Of a stretch of 64,000 bases of DNA, positions 25,325 through 34,863 are shown in pieces (within the stretch, counting starts at the first letter, position 1; every line of letters begins with the position of its first letter). The DNA lies in NCBI RefSeq assembly GCF_000236035.1, contig NZ_JH393259.1, positions 124,001 through 188,000 of the forward strand. Direction: 5' to 3'. The translations under genes and the position numbers were made by a program. The notes under the pieces were generated by a model. That model saw only the letters and a program-made list of their open reading frames with translations. It had not been told where the DNA came from and did not search any database. This DNA is from Vreelandella boliviensis LC1. Its GTDB lineage: Bacteria > Pseudomonadota > Gammaproteobacteria > Pseudomonadales > Halomonadaceae.

Positions 25325-26361
25325 GGCCGCTCACCTGATGAGGTGTTTGGATGGCCAGTGGGGCGCGGCACGCTATATAGATCAAGTAATGGTACGCACA
25401 GGTTCATCAGCAATACCGCAAACGCCACCGCATCGGGGTAGCCGCCAACGGTGCGAATAATGATAATTAGCGCACCAATCCCCGCGCCATAGATAAGTTT
25501 GCCGCGTTGGCTGGTGGCGGCGGATACCGGGTCGGTGGCAATAAAGAACGCCCCAAATAGCGTTGCCCCAGTGAGCAGGTGGAACAGCGGTGAAGCAAAG
25601 TGGCTGGGGTCGCTGAGATAAAACAGTGTGGCTAGTAGTAATACGCTGCCAAGCATAGCGATCGGGATATGCCAGCTAATAACCCGCTTCACCAACAATA
25701 GTACTCCACCCGCTAACCAAGCAAGAGCTACCCATCGCCAGGCACTTAGGGTTCCATCCGGCAGTGGATTGGTCGCCCAGAACTCGCTGGCCAGCACGGC
25801 TTCGCCTTTATGCTTAAAAGCATCAAGGGGTGTTGCGCCGCTCAAACTATCCAGCTGAGCGGTCGGCAGCGTTCCAGCGATTTGTGCCCATAAGCCGTTT
25901 GGTATCAGTGCCTGGGGTGGTGCCCACAGTGTCATGTAGGTAGGAAAGGACACCAACAGCAGCGCATAGCCCACCATGGCGGGGTTAAACGGGTTATGCC
26001 CCAAGCCGCCGTATAGCTGCTTGGCGACCACAATCGCCGCGATCATACCAACACCGATAAGCCACCAAGGGCTAGCGGGTGGCAGTGATGCTCCTAGCAA
26101 AACGCCGGTAAGCAGGGCGCTTGAGTCATTCAGCGTCACACGAATGGGGCGCTTGCGTAGCCACAGCACGGCGGCTTCAAGCGCAACGCCAAATACGGCG
26201 GCTATTACCACGTTGCTGATGACGCCAAGGCCAAAGAAGTAGCTCATGGTGGCGATGCCTGGCAGGGTTGCCGCAATTACCCAGCGCATTAAGCTCGCCG
26301 TTGGCGGTACAGACGTTGCCGTCATGGCATCTTTAACCCCTGACGCGCGCATCATGCTCAT
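25321..26361 (-). CDS. rsxD: Electron transport complex subunit RsxD/RnfD
   Basis: RsxD is a flavin-carrying membrane subunit of the Rnf/Rsx complex. The 346-residue product has about ten transmembrane helices. Family marks include GLGHNPFNPAMVGYALLLV, LDSLSGATPLDAFK with the FMN-linked Thr, and FFIATDPVSAATSQRGKLIY. The start at 26361 follows GAGGAG by seven bases and overlaps the rsxC stop as ATGA; two further Met codons lie close by. Confidence 0.95.
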   Translation of the reverse strand: MSMMRASGVKDAMTATSVPPTASLMRWVIAATLPGIATMSYFFGLGVISNVVIAAVFGVALEAAVLWLRKRPIRVTLNDSSALLTGVLLGASLPPASPWWLIGVGMIAAIVVAKQLYGGLGHNPFNPAMVGYALLLVSFPTYMTLWAPPQALIPNGLWAQIAGTLPTAQLDSLSGATPLDAFKHKGEAVLASEFWATNPLPDGTLSAWRWVALAWLAGGVLLLVKRVISWHIPIAMLGSVLLLATLFYLSDPSHFASPLFHLLTGATLFGAFFIATDPVSAATSQRGKLIYGAGIGALIIIIRTVGGYPDAVAFAVLLMNLCVPLLDLYSVPRPTGHPNTSSGERP

Positions 26362-28013
26362 GACGACTCCTCGCTAGACTGCTGTTCGCGCGCCTGGGCA
26401 AGCTGCAATTCGGCTGCTTTTAAGTTCTCCTGGGCGGTGGCAAGCTGCATTTCAAAGTCATCCAGGGATTGTTTGGGGTCTTCCTGAGCGACTCGCGCCA
26501 GGGTTTTTTCAGCCTTTTTGACCGATGCTTTGGCGGCGGCATGGGCGATGCGCAGACCGCGTAAGTCGACCTTTTCGCTGCTGGCTGCAATAGTGTTAGA
26601 CGGGCGCCGCTGTTGCGCCTGACGGGCTTCCTTGCGTGCCTGTTTCTCAGCCTCCTCCCGAGCAAGCCGCGCTTGGCGAAACTCAAAGCGGTGCTTGGCG
26701 TGCTCCGCTTTTGCTGTCTCAATTCGCTGCAGTCGTAACCGGCTTTTAGCTTCCCGGTAATCCACGACGAGCGGAATATGGCTAGGGCAGACGTAGCTGC
26801 AGGCACCGCACTCAATGCAGTCAAACAGGTGATAGCGCTCCAGCTTGGCATCGTCTTGAGCGCGGGCGTACCAGTGCAGCTGTTGCGGCAGCAGCGCGAC
26901 CGGGCAAACACTTTCGCACTCGCCGCAGCGAATGCAGGGCGATTCTGCCGGGGGTGGCGGCAACTCTTCAATCGTTGCCGCGATTAAACAATTGGTTAGT
27001 TTGGTGACCGGCGCATCAAGTGTTAGCAGTGGCGTGCCCATCATGGGGCCACCCTGAATCACTTGGTGTAACTCTGGGGTATTCAGCCCTGCCTGTTCCA
27101 GCAGCTCTCTAACGGATGTGCCCAGGCGCACCCAGCGATTGCCGGGCTGGGAAATCGCCTCTCCCGTCAGCGTGACCACCCTGGAAACTAACGGCTGCCC
27201 ATCACGCACCGCGTGTAGTATCGCCAGCAGGGTGCCTGGGTTATGGCAGAGCACGCCCACATCAGCGGGCAGCCCTCCGCTGGGTACGTTAAGGTTTAGC
27301 AGCCTTTTAATTAGCTGGCGCTCGCCGCCGCTGGGGTAGCGGGTGGCTATCACTTTCAGCTCAATGCTGATCGGCTGGCTATTTGAAAGGGCGTGCTTCA
27401 GGGCTTCTATGGCCTCGGGTTTGTTATCCTCGATGCCAATAATTATATGCTGTGCGCCGCACAGCTTGGCGATTATCTGCGCACCTTCGAGCACTTCGTT
27501 AGCGTGGTGGCGCAGGGTAAGGTCGTCGACGGTAATATAGGGCTCGCATTCGGCGGCGTTAATCACCAGGGTGTTAATCGCATGCCGCTCCACCACCCGC
27601 GCTTTAATATGGGTGGGAAACCCAGCGCCACCTAAGCCGACGATACCGCTGTCGTTTAAACGCTCGAGCAGCGCATGGGGTTCAACATATTGCCACGCCA
27701 ATGGTGGCAGCCGGAGCCACTCATCTTGCCCATCGCCCTCAATGGAGATTTGGGTAGCGTTAACCTCGCTCACCATTCCGCTAATGCTGGCGTGCAGGTC
27801 GCTAGAGATCATGCCTTCACGTTTGGCAATCACGCTGCCCACTTTTACCGTATCGCCCGGTGCCACACAGGGCGTGGCGGCCTGGCCGCTGTGCTGCTGC
27901 AGGGTAAGAATTACTCGGCTTGGCAGCGGCGCTTCAGTTAGTGCAGATCGGTTGGAGCGCTGTTTACGCTCTGGTGGATAAATGCCACCGGGGAAGTCAT
28001 AGGCGTTCGACAT
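26358..28013 (-). CDS. rsxC: Electron transport complex subunit RsxC/RnfC
   Basis: RsxC is the peripheral NADH-binding subunit that feeds electrons into the Rnf/Rsx complex. The 551-residue product starts [17 protein letters not shown], has the nucleotide/flavin-binding VGLGGAGFPTHIK and two [4Fe-4S] motifs, CIRCGECESVCPVALLP and CIECGACSYVCPSHIPL. The last ~120 residues are a charged, Lys/Ala/Glu-rich helical tail, such as KRFEFRQARLAREEAEKQARK-like segments. The tail is shorter than in E. coli, where the same region is expanded. The start at 28013 overlaps the rsxB stop as TGATG; an upstream extension of 24 codons lies inside rsxB and is not family-like. Confidence 0.95.
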   Translation of the reverse strand: MSNAYDFPGGIYPPERKQRSNRSALTEAPLPSRVILTLQQHSGQAATPCVAPGDTVKVGSVIAKREGMISSDLHASISGMVSEVNATQISIEGDGQDEWLRLPPLAWQYVEPHALLERLNDSGIVGLGGAGFPTHIKARVVERHAINTLVINAAECEPYITVDDLTLRHHANEVLEGAQIIAKLCGAQHIIIGIEDNKPEAIEALKHALSNSQPISIELKVIATRYPSGGERQLIKRLLNLNVPSGGLPADVGVLCHNPGTLLAILHAVRDGQPLVSRVVTLTGEAISQPGNRWVRLGTSVRELLEQAGLNTPELHQVIQGGPMMGTPLLTLDAPVTKLTNCLIAATIEELPPPPAESPCIRCGECESVCPVALLPQQLHWYARAQDDAKLERYHLFDCIECGACSYVCPSHIPLVVDYREAKSRLRLQRIETAKAEHAKHRFEFRQARLAREEAEKQARKEARQAQQRRPSNTIAASSEKVDLRGLRIAHAAAKASVKKAEKTLARVAQEDPKQSLDDFEMQLATAQENLKAAELQLAQAREQQSSEESS

Positions 28014-28609
28014 CAAGGCTCCCCTTGTGCGGATTGGCGGTCGCTGGCAATCACGTTTGATGAGTGCGCCACTACCGGCTGCCACTGGTTGAGCGGAGCG
28101 GAGCGCGGCAGCATATCGATGCAGTCCACGGGACAGGGGTCAAGGCAGAGATCGCAGCCGGTGCACTCGTCTTCAATCACGGTATGCATTAACTTAGCTG
28201 CGCCGATAATTGCATCAACCGGGCAGGCTTGGATGCATTTCGTGCAGCCGATGCACTCCTCTTCGCGAATAAACGCTACCTTAGCTACGCTCTGGGCTTC
28301 GCCATCCAGAGGTGCGGGCTCGCGACCCAAGAGGTCGGCAAGGGCATGTATCGTCGCCTCACCACCCGGTGGGCATTTATTCAGCGCATCGCCTTGGTTA
28401 ATCGCCTCGGCGTAAGGGCGACAGCCTGGATAGCCACACTGACCACACTGGGTTTGCGGTAAAATCGCATCAATTTGCTCAACAAGCGGGTTATCTTCGC
28501 GCTTAAAGCGTTCGCTAACCACCCCCAGCAGGGCACCAAAACCGACACCCAAGCCGGTTAAGACCGCGATTGCGCTCAGGATACCAATGACATCAATGCT
28601 GCTATACAT
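28013..28609 (-). CDS. rsxB: Electron transport complex subunit RsxB/RnfB
   Basis: RsxB is the iron-sulfur subunit that passes electrons within the Rnf/Rsx complex. The 198-residue product has an N-terminal membrane anchor ([20 protein letters not shown]), the Fe-S domain [19 protein letters not shown] ending in KCPPGG, and two ferredoxin-type clusters, [16 protein letters not shown] and [16 protein letters not shown]. It lies 12 bases after rsxA and overlaps rsxC by one base. Confidence 0.96.
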   Translation of the reverse strand: MYSSIDVIGILSAIAVLTGLGVGFGALLGVVSERFKREDNPLVEQIDAILPQTQCGQCGYPGCRPYAEAINQGDALNKCPPGGEATIHALADLLGREPAPLDGEAQSVAKVAFIREEECIGCTKCIQACPVDAIIGAAKLMHTVIEDECTGCDLCLDPCPVDCIDMLPRSAPLNQWQPVVAHSSNVIASDRQSAQGEP

Positions 28610-28621
28610 CGCACGCTGCCT

Positions 28622-29203
28622 TCATCCCTGCACCAACCCTGAAAAGCCGAGAAATGCCAACGACATTAGGCTGGCGGTGACCATAGCAATCGCGGCGCCT
28701 TGGAAGGGTTTGGGAATATCCGCCCCCGCCAGTCGCTCCCGCATTGCCGCGAATAGCACCAATATTAGCGAGAAGCCCAGCGCTGCGCCCAGTCCATAAA
28801 GGGTGGTATGGAAAAAGCTTAACTCACGGTTTAATGACAGCAGCGCTACGCCCAATACTGCGCAGTTGGTGGTGATGAGCGGCAGGAAAATGCCCAGCAC
28901 TTGGTGTAGCAGCGGACTCAATTGGCGAACCATGATTTCGGTAAACTGAACCACAGCGGCGATCACCACGATAAAGCTGATGGTGCGCAGGTAGGTCACA
29001 TCCAAGGGCACCAGTAGGCCGTGATAAACCACGAAACTAGCAGCCGACGCCAGGGTCAGCACAAAAGTGGTGGCCAGGGACATGCCCATGGCCGACTCCA
29101 GTTTGTTAGAGACGCCCATAAACGGGCATAGGCCCAGGAACTGAACCAGTACGAAGTTGTTGACCAGCGCGGTGCTAATCAAAATGATAAATAGCTCACT
29201 CAT
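28622..29203 (-). CDS. rsxA: Electron transport complex subunit RsxA/RnfA
   Basis: RsxA is a membrane subunit of the Rnf/Rsx complex, related in sequence to RsxE. The 193-residue product starts [20 protein letters not shown] and contains [19 protein letters not shown] and [18 protein letters not shown], with six helices. It is the first gene of rsxABCDGE-nth. The ~175 bases upstream to metG include the metG terminator, so the rsx promoter must lie in the remaining ~110 bases; no clear two-box promoter was identified. Confidence 0.96.
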   Translation of the reverse strand: MSELFIILISTALVNNFVLVQFLGLCPFMGVSNKLESAMGMSLATTFVLTLASAASFVVYHGLLVPLDVTYLRTISFIVVIAAVVQFTEIMVRQLSPLLHQVLGIFLPLITTNCAVLGVALLSLNRELSFFHTTLYGLGAALGFSLILVLFAAMRERLAGADIPKPFQGAAIAMVTASLMSLAFLGFSGLVQG

Positions 29204-29312
29204 AGCGGCGTATTGTGCGAAGAAAAGGCGGCATTGGCTAGTGGGAGGTAAGGAAGTTTGATGTGTGAAACACCTATGCAGTAGGAAGCTTGAATAACAG
29301 AGCCGCTTTAAT

Positions 29313-29352
29313 AAAAATGCAAAGGGCAGAGCGCTTTGAGTCTCTGCCCTTT
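29313..29352 (-). terminator. Rho-independent terminator of metG
   Basis: An 11-bp perfect inverted repeat, AAAGGGCAGAG (29321-29331) with CTCTGCCCTTT (29342-29352), lies just past the metG stop on the minus strand and is followed on that strand by GCATTTTTATT. Confidence 0.8.
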
Positions 29353-29378
29353 AACTTGCCTACCGCTTACGCGACGGA

Positions 29379-31415
29379 TTAGGTTACCCGCTGGCCCGGT
29401 TCAGCACCCGTGTCAGGGGAGAGCAGATAGATGCCATCTTCGTTGGCAGAGGCCAACACCATGCCTTCCGATACGCCAAAGCGCATTTTGCGCGGTGCCA
29501 GGTTGGCGACCATAACCGTTAAGCGACCTTCTAATGCTTCCGGCGCGTAGGCGGAGCGAATGCCGGAGAAGACGTTGCGGGTTTCGCCACCCAGATCGAG
29601 GGTCAACTGCAGTAGCTTGTCGGCGCCTTCCACGTATTCGGCTTTGGCAATGCGCGCAATCCTTAGGTCTACCTTGGCAAAAGCTGCAAAGTCGATTTCC
29701 TTAGCGATAGGGTCTTCCGCCAGCGGGCCTTTGGGCGCTTCTTTCAGCTTTTGCTCTTCCACGAGATCCTCCTTCGACGCTTCAATCATGGCATCAATCT
29801 TATCGCGTTCGACGCGGGTCATCAGCGGCTTGAATTTGTTGATCGGATGATCGGTCAGGACCGTTTGACGAGAATGCCAGTCCAGCGAATCAACGTTAAG
29901 AAACGCGCGAGCTTCTACGGCCATAGCCGGTACCACGGGCGCTAGATACACCATTAACTGACGGAACAGGTTAATGCCTACCGAGCATATTTCCAGTACT
30001 TCAGTATCGCGGCCATCCTGCTTGGCCAGTGCCCAGGGCTCTTTGTCAGCAATATAGGTGTTGGCTTCGTCTGCCAGTTCCATAATTTTGCGCATTGCCC
30101 GGCTAAATTCGCGTGCTTCAAAATCTTCGGCAATATCGTCACCGGCGGCAATAAAGCGGGCGACCATTTGTGGCTCAGCGCAGTGGCTTGAGAGACTCCC
30201 GCCGCCAAGTTTTTTAACAAAACCGGCGCAGCGGCTGGCAATGTTGACCACCTTGCCGACTAAATCAGAGTTTACCCGTGCGGCAAAATCTTCCAGATTC
30301 AGATCCAGGTCGTCGACTTTAGAAGTAAGCTTAGCGGCAAAGTAGTAGCGCAGATACTCGGGGTTGAGATGGTCGGCGTAGGTAGCGGCTTTAATAAAAG
30401 TACCGCGGGATTTCGACATCTTGGCGCCGTCTACGGTCAGGAAACCGTGGCAGTTGACGGCGGTGGGCGTGCGCAGGTCAGCGCCATGCAGCATAGCGGG
30501 CCAGAACAGCGCATGGAAGTAGACGATATCTTTGCCGATAAAGTGATACACCTCGGCCTTCGAGTCTTTGTTCCAGTAGCTGTCGAAGTCGATACCTTCA
30601 CGGTCACAGAGGTTTTTAAAACTGGCCAAATAGCCAATCGGCGCATCCAGCCAGACATAGAAGTACTTGCCGGGTGCATCAGGAATTTCAAAGCCAAAGT
30701 AGGGCGCGTCGCGGGAAATGTCCCACTCGTTAAAGCCGGACTCAAACCACTCCATCAGCTTATTACGTATTTGCGGCTGAACGTGGCCGTCATCAATCCA
30801 GCGCTGCAAAAAGCCGGCAAAGTCGGGCAGCTTGAAGAAGTAGTGAGTCGAGGTGCGTACTTCGGGCGTGGCACCTGAGATAGCCGAAACTGGATTAATT
30901 AAGTCGGCGGGGGTGTAGGTAGCGCCACACTTTTCGCAGTTATCGCCATACTGGTCATCAGCGCCGCATTTAGGGCAGGTGCCTTTAATGAAGCGATCGG
31001 CTAGAAACAGACCTTTTTGGGGGTCAAACATCTGCTCAATATCGCGAGTAGCAATATGGCCTTTATCCCGCAAACGCTTGTAAATCATTTCGCTGAAGTA
31101 GCGGTTTTCAGCAGAGTGGGTCGAGTGGTAGTTGTCGAACCCGACACCAAAACGAGCAAAGTCCGTTTGGTGATCGTTGGAAACTCGTTCAATCAGCGCT
31201 TCCGAGGTAATACCTTCCTGTTCCGCACGCAGCATAATGGCGGTGCCATGGGCGTCATCGGCACACACGTAGTAGCACTGTTGGCCACGACTTTTCTGGA
31301 AACGTACCCAGATATCAGTCTGGATATACTCAAGTAAGTGACCGAGGTGAATGGCTCCGTTGGCGTAAGGGAGCGCGCTAGTCACCAAAATGTTGCGCGT
31401 GGCGGTAGTAGACAT
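29379..31415 (-). CDS. metG: Methionyl-tRNA synthetase
   Basis: MetG charges initiator and elongator tRNA-Met. The 678-residue product starts [20 protein letters not shown] with the HIGH-like motif [10 protein letters not shown]. It has a zinc knuckle ([18 protein letters not shown]), the KMSKS motif [13 protein letters not shown], and a C-terminal tRNA-binding EMAP-like domain ([20 protein letters not shown]) that also mediates dimerisation. All domains of the long E. coli-type enzyme are present. It has a clear terminator and stands between rsxA and a small unknown gene. Confidence 0.97.
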   Translation of the reverse strand: MSTTATRNILVTSALPYANGAIHLGHLLEYIQTDIWVRFQKSRGQQCYYVCADDAHGTAIMLRAEQEGITSEALIERVSNDHQTDFARFGVGFDNYHSTHSAENRYFSEMIYKRLRDKGHIATRDIEQMFDPQKGLFLADRFIKGTCPKCGADDQYGDNCEKCGATYTPADLINPVSAISGATPEVRTSTHYFFKLPDFAGFLQRWIDDGHVQPQIRNKLMEWFESGFNEWDISRDAPYFGFEIPDAPGKYFYVWLDAPIGYLASFKNLCDREGIDFDSYWNKDSKAEVYHFIGKDIVYFHALFWPAMLHGADLRTPTAVNCHGFLTVDGAKMSKSRGTFIKAATYADHLNPEYLRYYFAAKLTSKVDDLDLNLEDFAARVNSDLVGKVVNIASRCAGFVKKLGGGSLSSHCAEPQMVARFIAAGDDIAEDFEAREFSRAMRKIMELADEANTYIADKEPWALAKQDGRDTEVLEICSVGINLFRQLMVYLAPVVPAMAVEARAFLNVDSLDWHSRQTVLTDHPINKFKPLMTRVERDKIDAMIEASKEDLVEEQKLKEAPKGPLAEDPIAKEIDFAAFAKVDLRIARIAKAEYVEGADKLLQLTLDLGGETRNVFSGIRSAYAPEALEGRLTVMVANLAPRKMRFGVSEGMVLASANEDGIYLLSPDTGAEPGQRVT

Positions 31416-31462
31416 GGTGAAGGTTAATTCCGAGTGAATAAGGGTGCCGATCAGGCGATAAC

Positions 31463-31496
31463 AAAAAAGACGGCGAAGTCGCTAAACGCTTCGCCG
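31463..31496 (-). terminator. Rho-independent terminator downstream of the 93-residue protein gene
   Basis: CGGCGAAG (31471-31478) pairs with CTTCGCCG (31489-31496). On the minus strand the stem is followed by TCTTTTTTGTT. It lies 24 bases past the stop of the small gene and separates it from metG. Confidence 0.8.
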
Positions 31497-31519
31497 ATAC
31501 CGTTACTTCCTAGCAATAG

Positions 31520-31801
31520 TTAATAAAGCGCTTGCTCTTCTTGAACTACTTCACGCAGCAGTTCTAAAAAGAGCTTATCAGCCTCAGAGTGCTCAGCAGG
31601 GTCTTCAGGTATGTGCACACTGGTGGTGTCGGAAATTTCGTTAGCAATCCGCGCCATAGTCGCTGGGCTATTGCCTTCGGTTAACTGCTGCCTGGCGATC
31701 ACAAGGGATTGCTCAAGAATTTTTGGGTCTTGCAGCAATTTGCGAATAAAGTCACGCAGCTCATTGATGACACGTGTTTTCTGGATTTCTGAACCGGACA
31801 T
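31520..31801 (-). CDS. Hypothetical small protein (93 residues)
   Basis: I do not recognise this family. The product starts MSGSEIQKTRVINELRDFIR and is acidic and largely helical (SLVIARQQLTEG, ADKLFLELLREVVQEEQ), with no signal peptide or membrane segment, so it is probably a soluble cytoplasmic protein. The start at 31801 has AAGGAGACTCCC upstream; a longer frame has no such site. It has its own terminator and is flanked by metG and the acyltransferase gene, both on the same strand. Confidence 0.7.
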   Translation of the reverse strand: MSGSEIQKTRVINELRDFIRKLLQDPKILEQSLVIARQQLTEGNSPATMARIANEISDTTSVHIPEDPAEHSEADKLFLELLREVVQEEQALY

Positions 31802-31915
31802 GGGAGTCTCCTTAGGATCGCGATTGACGACAGCGCCAAGCGAAACCAATCAATGCGTTGACCATAGCATTTTTCCCGCCAACGGGCATGAGTTGCCTGA
31901 TATTAAAATGACAAC

Positions 31916-33097
31916 TTAAAGCGTCAGGCGACCGGCCTTGTGTTTAACAGGGTTAGCGTACTGGGCAAGCCAATAAAGGCGCAAAGGCTCAGGTACTTCG
32001 GCAAGCCGAGCCTTAAAGCTTTCGCGGTCTTGTCGAGTGATGGCTTTGCGTGCCACCAGCTCCGGTGCTTCGCCCAACGCCTCTAAGGCCAAATAGTGGC
32101 TGGGGAATAAGCGATAGCCACCAATCACCTGGCGGTCAATCTCAGCCGCTACTTCATCGGGCGTGGCCATATCTGATCCTACTGGTGTGCCAAAATGCAG
32201 CCGCACGCGGCCTTTGGAGCCAGTAATGCCCGCCACAATAGAGCTAATATCTTCAAACTCACTTTTGGCGTAGCTACCTTGCGTATCGATATCGTGCAAT
32301 TCCTGGGCCTTTTGCACGTCGCAGGGATCATATTCATAGCTAATCGATACTGGCACTAATTTCAATTCGGCAATCGCATCGCCAAACACCATGTCACGCT
32401 CAGAAGTGCGTCTGGCCATGGTCAACATTTTGATGATAGCGGGCTCAGTATGGTCGATGCCGTTCTTGGCACGGCCTTCGCGTTGGGCCATCCAAATAGA
32501 GTGCTGGTCTTCAGTAATGCTATGGCGAATATAGGCGGACAGCTGCTGATACGCCGTCAGCATGGCCCGCTTGCCCCGTGCGCTACGCGGCACGATGAAG
32601 CTTTTGTTAAGCCGCATCAGATCGGTGACATAGGGCTTTTTGAGCAGGTTGTCACCGATAGCGATACGCACCGTGTCGCGGTTTGCTTGATACAACGCAT
32701 AGTTAACGAATGCGGGATCCAGTGAGATATCACGGTGATTGCCAATAAAGAGATAGGCGCCGTTGGGGTCGAGTTTGTCGAGGCCGGTGACTTCAAACGC
32801 ATCCGTGGTGGTGCGAATCATGCGCTCCATGTAATGGGCAATGCGCATTTGAAACTCATAAACGGATGAAACGCCTTTGACCTCACGACGCACGGCACGA
32901 CTTGCGAGCATGCGTGCCAAAGACGGCGCCCAGCGTGCCAAGCGCGGAAGCTTAAAGCGGGTCAGCGCATCCAGCAGCTCGTTGTCCCTTGAGAGCCTGG
33001 CAAGCACATCGGCCACTTCATGATCCATAAAGGGCCGGATATCGGCCCACGGGTCTGTCTCGGTAGAGGCGTTGGTAGCGTTATTGTGATGAGTCAT
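31916..33097 (-). CDS. Glycerol-3-phosphate-type acyltransferase family protein
   Basis: The 393-residue product has a central PlsC-like acyltransferase domain. The first block reads GNHRDISLDPAFVN, where the usual His-x4-Asp is replaced by His with Asp at +2 and +6. A third-block-like segment is SIWMAQREGRAKNG, and LVPVSISYEYDP is the fourth. No membrane helix is obvious. Family members acylate lysophosphatidate or related lipids, but with the atypical first block the substrate cannot be named. It stands alone on the minus strand, upstream of the 93-residue gene and downstream of rdgC. Confidence 0.75.
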   Translation of the reverse strand: MTHHNNATNASTETDPWADIRPFMDHEVADVLARLSRDNELLDALTRFKLPRLARWAPSLARMLASRAVRREVKGVSSVYEFQMRIAHYMERMIRTTTDAFEVTGLDKLDPNGAYLFIGNHRDISLDPAFVNYALYQANRDTVRIAIGDNLLKKPYVTDLMRLNKSFIVPRSARGKRAMLTAYQQLSAYIRHSITEDQHSIWMAQREGRAKNGIDHTEPAIIKMLTMARRTSERDMVFGDAIAELKLVPVSISYEYDPCDVQKAQELHDIDTQGSYAKSEFEDISSIVAGITGSKGRVRLHFGTPVGSDMATPDEVAAEIDRQVIGGYRLFPSHYLALEALGEAPELVARKAITRQDRESFKARLAEVPEPLRLYWLAQYANPVKHKAGRLTL

Positions 33098-33190
33098 GCG
33101 AACCGTTGGATAATAATGAGTAAGTATCGATTAATAGCATCGAGTCGAAAAGGCTATTTTAAGTGACTGTTTTGAATGTCTATAGAGTCC

Positions 33191-34120
33191 TTACTGCGCT
33201 GCGGGTTCCCGCTGGGTCTCGCCGCCGAGCCACTCAATCAAGCGCGGAATATCGGCGGATAGCGCCTGAGCCATTAAAATAAAGTCTGTTTCCAGGCGAG
33301 CGAGTGCATCGTCACCGTCATCAGCGTGATCGGCTTCTTCAATCAAGGCATCGCCAAAGCGCAACGATTTCAACGCCAGATCATCGTGTAGCACAAAGCT
33401 TAACCGGCCTTCCAGGCTAATGGCGAGTTTACTGGCTTGGCGGCCACTCTCAAGCAGCTGCTGAATTTCATCGCTGTCTAAATCGACCTGGCGAGCACGC
33501 AGCACACCGTCATCACCTTTGGCTTTGAGTTCAACCTGATCACCAAGCTGTAGGTCGGCTGGACGACTGGCCGCGTCACCCAGCCAGGTGGTCATGGCGC
33601 GAATTGGCAGCGTCTGTGAACTGAGCGGGGTAACTTTTAAGCTGCCCAGGGTTTCGCGAAGCAAATCCAGAATATCTTCGGCACGGGTGCGCGAGCTCGC
33701 ATTAATGCCAATCATCTGGCCGCGAGTGTCCCACCACAGATCAATTTTCTGGCTGCGAACAAAGGCGCGAGGTAATAAATTCTCAGTGACCTGCTCTTTT
33801 AACGCGGTTTTTTCTTTACGGGTCACCTTGCGACCTTCGCTGGCCTCAATATCTGCCACCTGCTCATCGACTTCTTCTTTTACAATAGAGGCCGGTAGCA
33901 GGCGTTCTTGACGCAGCGCTGAAAGCAGCCGATGAGATTGAATTTCGTGAACGAGCTGCCCTCCGCCCAAACGTCCAGCGGGTGCAGTCCAGCCTAGGCG
34001 GCGTGCATCGGCGTTGCCGAGAGGTTTGGCGGCATGCTCTTGTAAAGCGCTAGCGAGCTCGTCGCTGGATAATTCGGGTGCGTCGTGCAGGCGGTATAAA
34101 TGCAAGTGCTTAAACCACAT
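33191..34120 (-). CDS. rdgC: Recombination-associated protein RdgC
   Basis: RdgC forms a ring around duplex DNA and limits RecA-mediated recombination at stalled forks. The 309-residue product starts MWFKHLHLYRLHDAPELSSD and contains the family core LLPRAFVRSQKIDLWWDTRG, with ASSRTRAEDILDLLRETLG after it. The length fits the E. coli protein (303). The start at 34120 was chosen by family fit over an extension of 10 codons. It is divergent from the thioesterase gene. Confidence 0.95.
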   Translation of the reverse strand: MWFKHLHLYRLHDAPELSSDELASALQEHAAKPLGNADARRLGWTAPAGRLGGGQLVHEIQSHRLLSALRQERLLPASIVKEEVDEQVADIEASEGRKVTRKEKTALKEQVTENLLPRAFVRSQKIDLWWDTRGQMIGINASSRTRAEDILDLLRETLGSLKVTPLSSQTLPIRAMTTWLGDAASRPADLQLGDQVELKAKGDDGVLRARQVDLDSDEIQQLLESGRQASKLAISLEGRLSFVLHDDLALKSLRFGDALIEEADHADDGDDALARLETDFILMAQALSADIPRLIEWLGGETQREPAAQ

Positions 34121-34261
34121 GGGGCCAATCCTGTTCAAAAGGTGGCACATTATGGCGAAAGCGGGGCATTCCTACCAGCGGCTGCCGCCAATCGTCTCTG
34201 TTGCACGTGTTTCAAACTTGTGTTTGATTGGGTCGTTGCCAATCACTATAAAGGAGCCGAT

Positions 34262-34711
34262 ATGAGTACATCGCTGTCGCGAATTCAATTGCGCGTTCGA
34301 GGCTATCATCTGGATGGCTACGGGCATGTGAATAACGCTCGCTATCTTGAATTTATGGAAGAGGGGCGCTGGGATTTCTTTGATCAACATCCAGAGATGA
34401 TCAAAGAGCTTCATCAAGCCGGGCGGGCATTCATCGTTGTCAATCTGAACATTGATTATCTGGCCGCTGCCCGCCAAGGGGATGATTTAGAAGTGATGAC
34501 TGGGATCATCGACGTTGGTGAGCGCAGTGGCGTCTGCCACCACCGTATTGTTCGTAAAGACGGTGCGCGTAAGGATGGCACCGTCATCGCCCGTGCGGAT
34601 TTAACCTTCGTACTCCTCGATATTCGCGCCAACAAGGCCGCTGCAATCGAGGGAGAGGTGCGTGAGACGTTGGTCACGTTAACCTTGCCGAAGGCGGCAT
34701 TTAGTGCCTAA
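34262..34711 (+). CDS. Acyl-CoA thioesterase, hotdog fold (4HBT)
   Basis: The 149-residue product starts MSTSLSRIQLRVRGYHLDGY. The 4HBT/YbgC-like pattern is GYGHVNNARYLEFMEEGRW, where an acidic residue normally acts; here the position is Gly-Tyr-Gly-His rather than the more usual D-x-x-G-H. NLNIDYLAAARQGDDLEVMT follows. Such enzymes hydrolyse acyl-CoA or acyl-ACP thioesters in the cytoplasm; the chain specificity is not readable. AAAGGAGCCGAT precedes the ATG at 34262, which is preferred over a longer upstream frame that overlaps rdgC. Confidence 0.85.
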   Translation: MSTSLSRIQLRVRGYHLDGYGHVNNARYLEFMEEGRWDFFDQHPEMIKELHQAGRAFIVVNLNIDYLAAARQGDDLEVMTGIIDVGERSGVCHHRIVRKDGARKDGTVIARADLTFVLLDIRANKAAAIEGEVRETLVTLTLPKAAFSA

Positions 34712-34863
34712 ACGGCTTTGGTGAGCTCCCTGGCTGCCCTTGCTGCTTTTGCGGTGGTATGATGGAGGAGTATTTGCGCGCCGTTCTATTGTAATTTTGG
34801 AGCGGTGTTTACAAGCGCTTTCAACTCTCGCAGTGCCAATGCAGTGCAAAGGATCTGACTTTC

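Noticed and set aside
26420..26971. Second minus-strand frame inside rsxC (183 codons)
   Set aside because: It lies fully within rsxC in another frame, is rich in Ser, Arg and Lys and has no recognisable motif.
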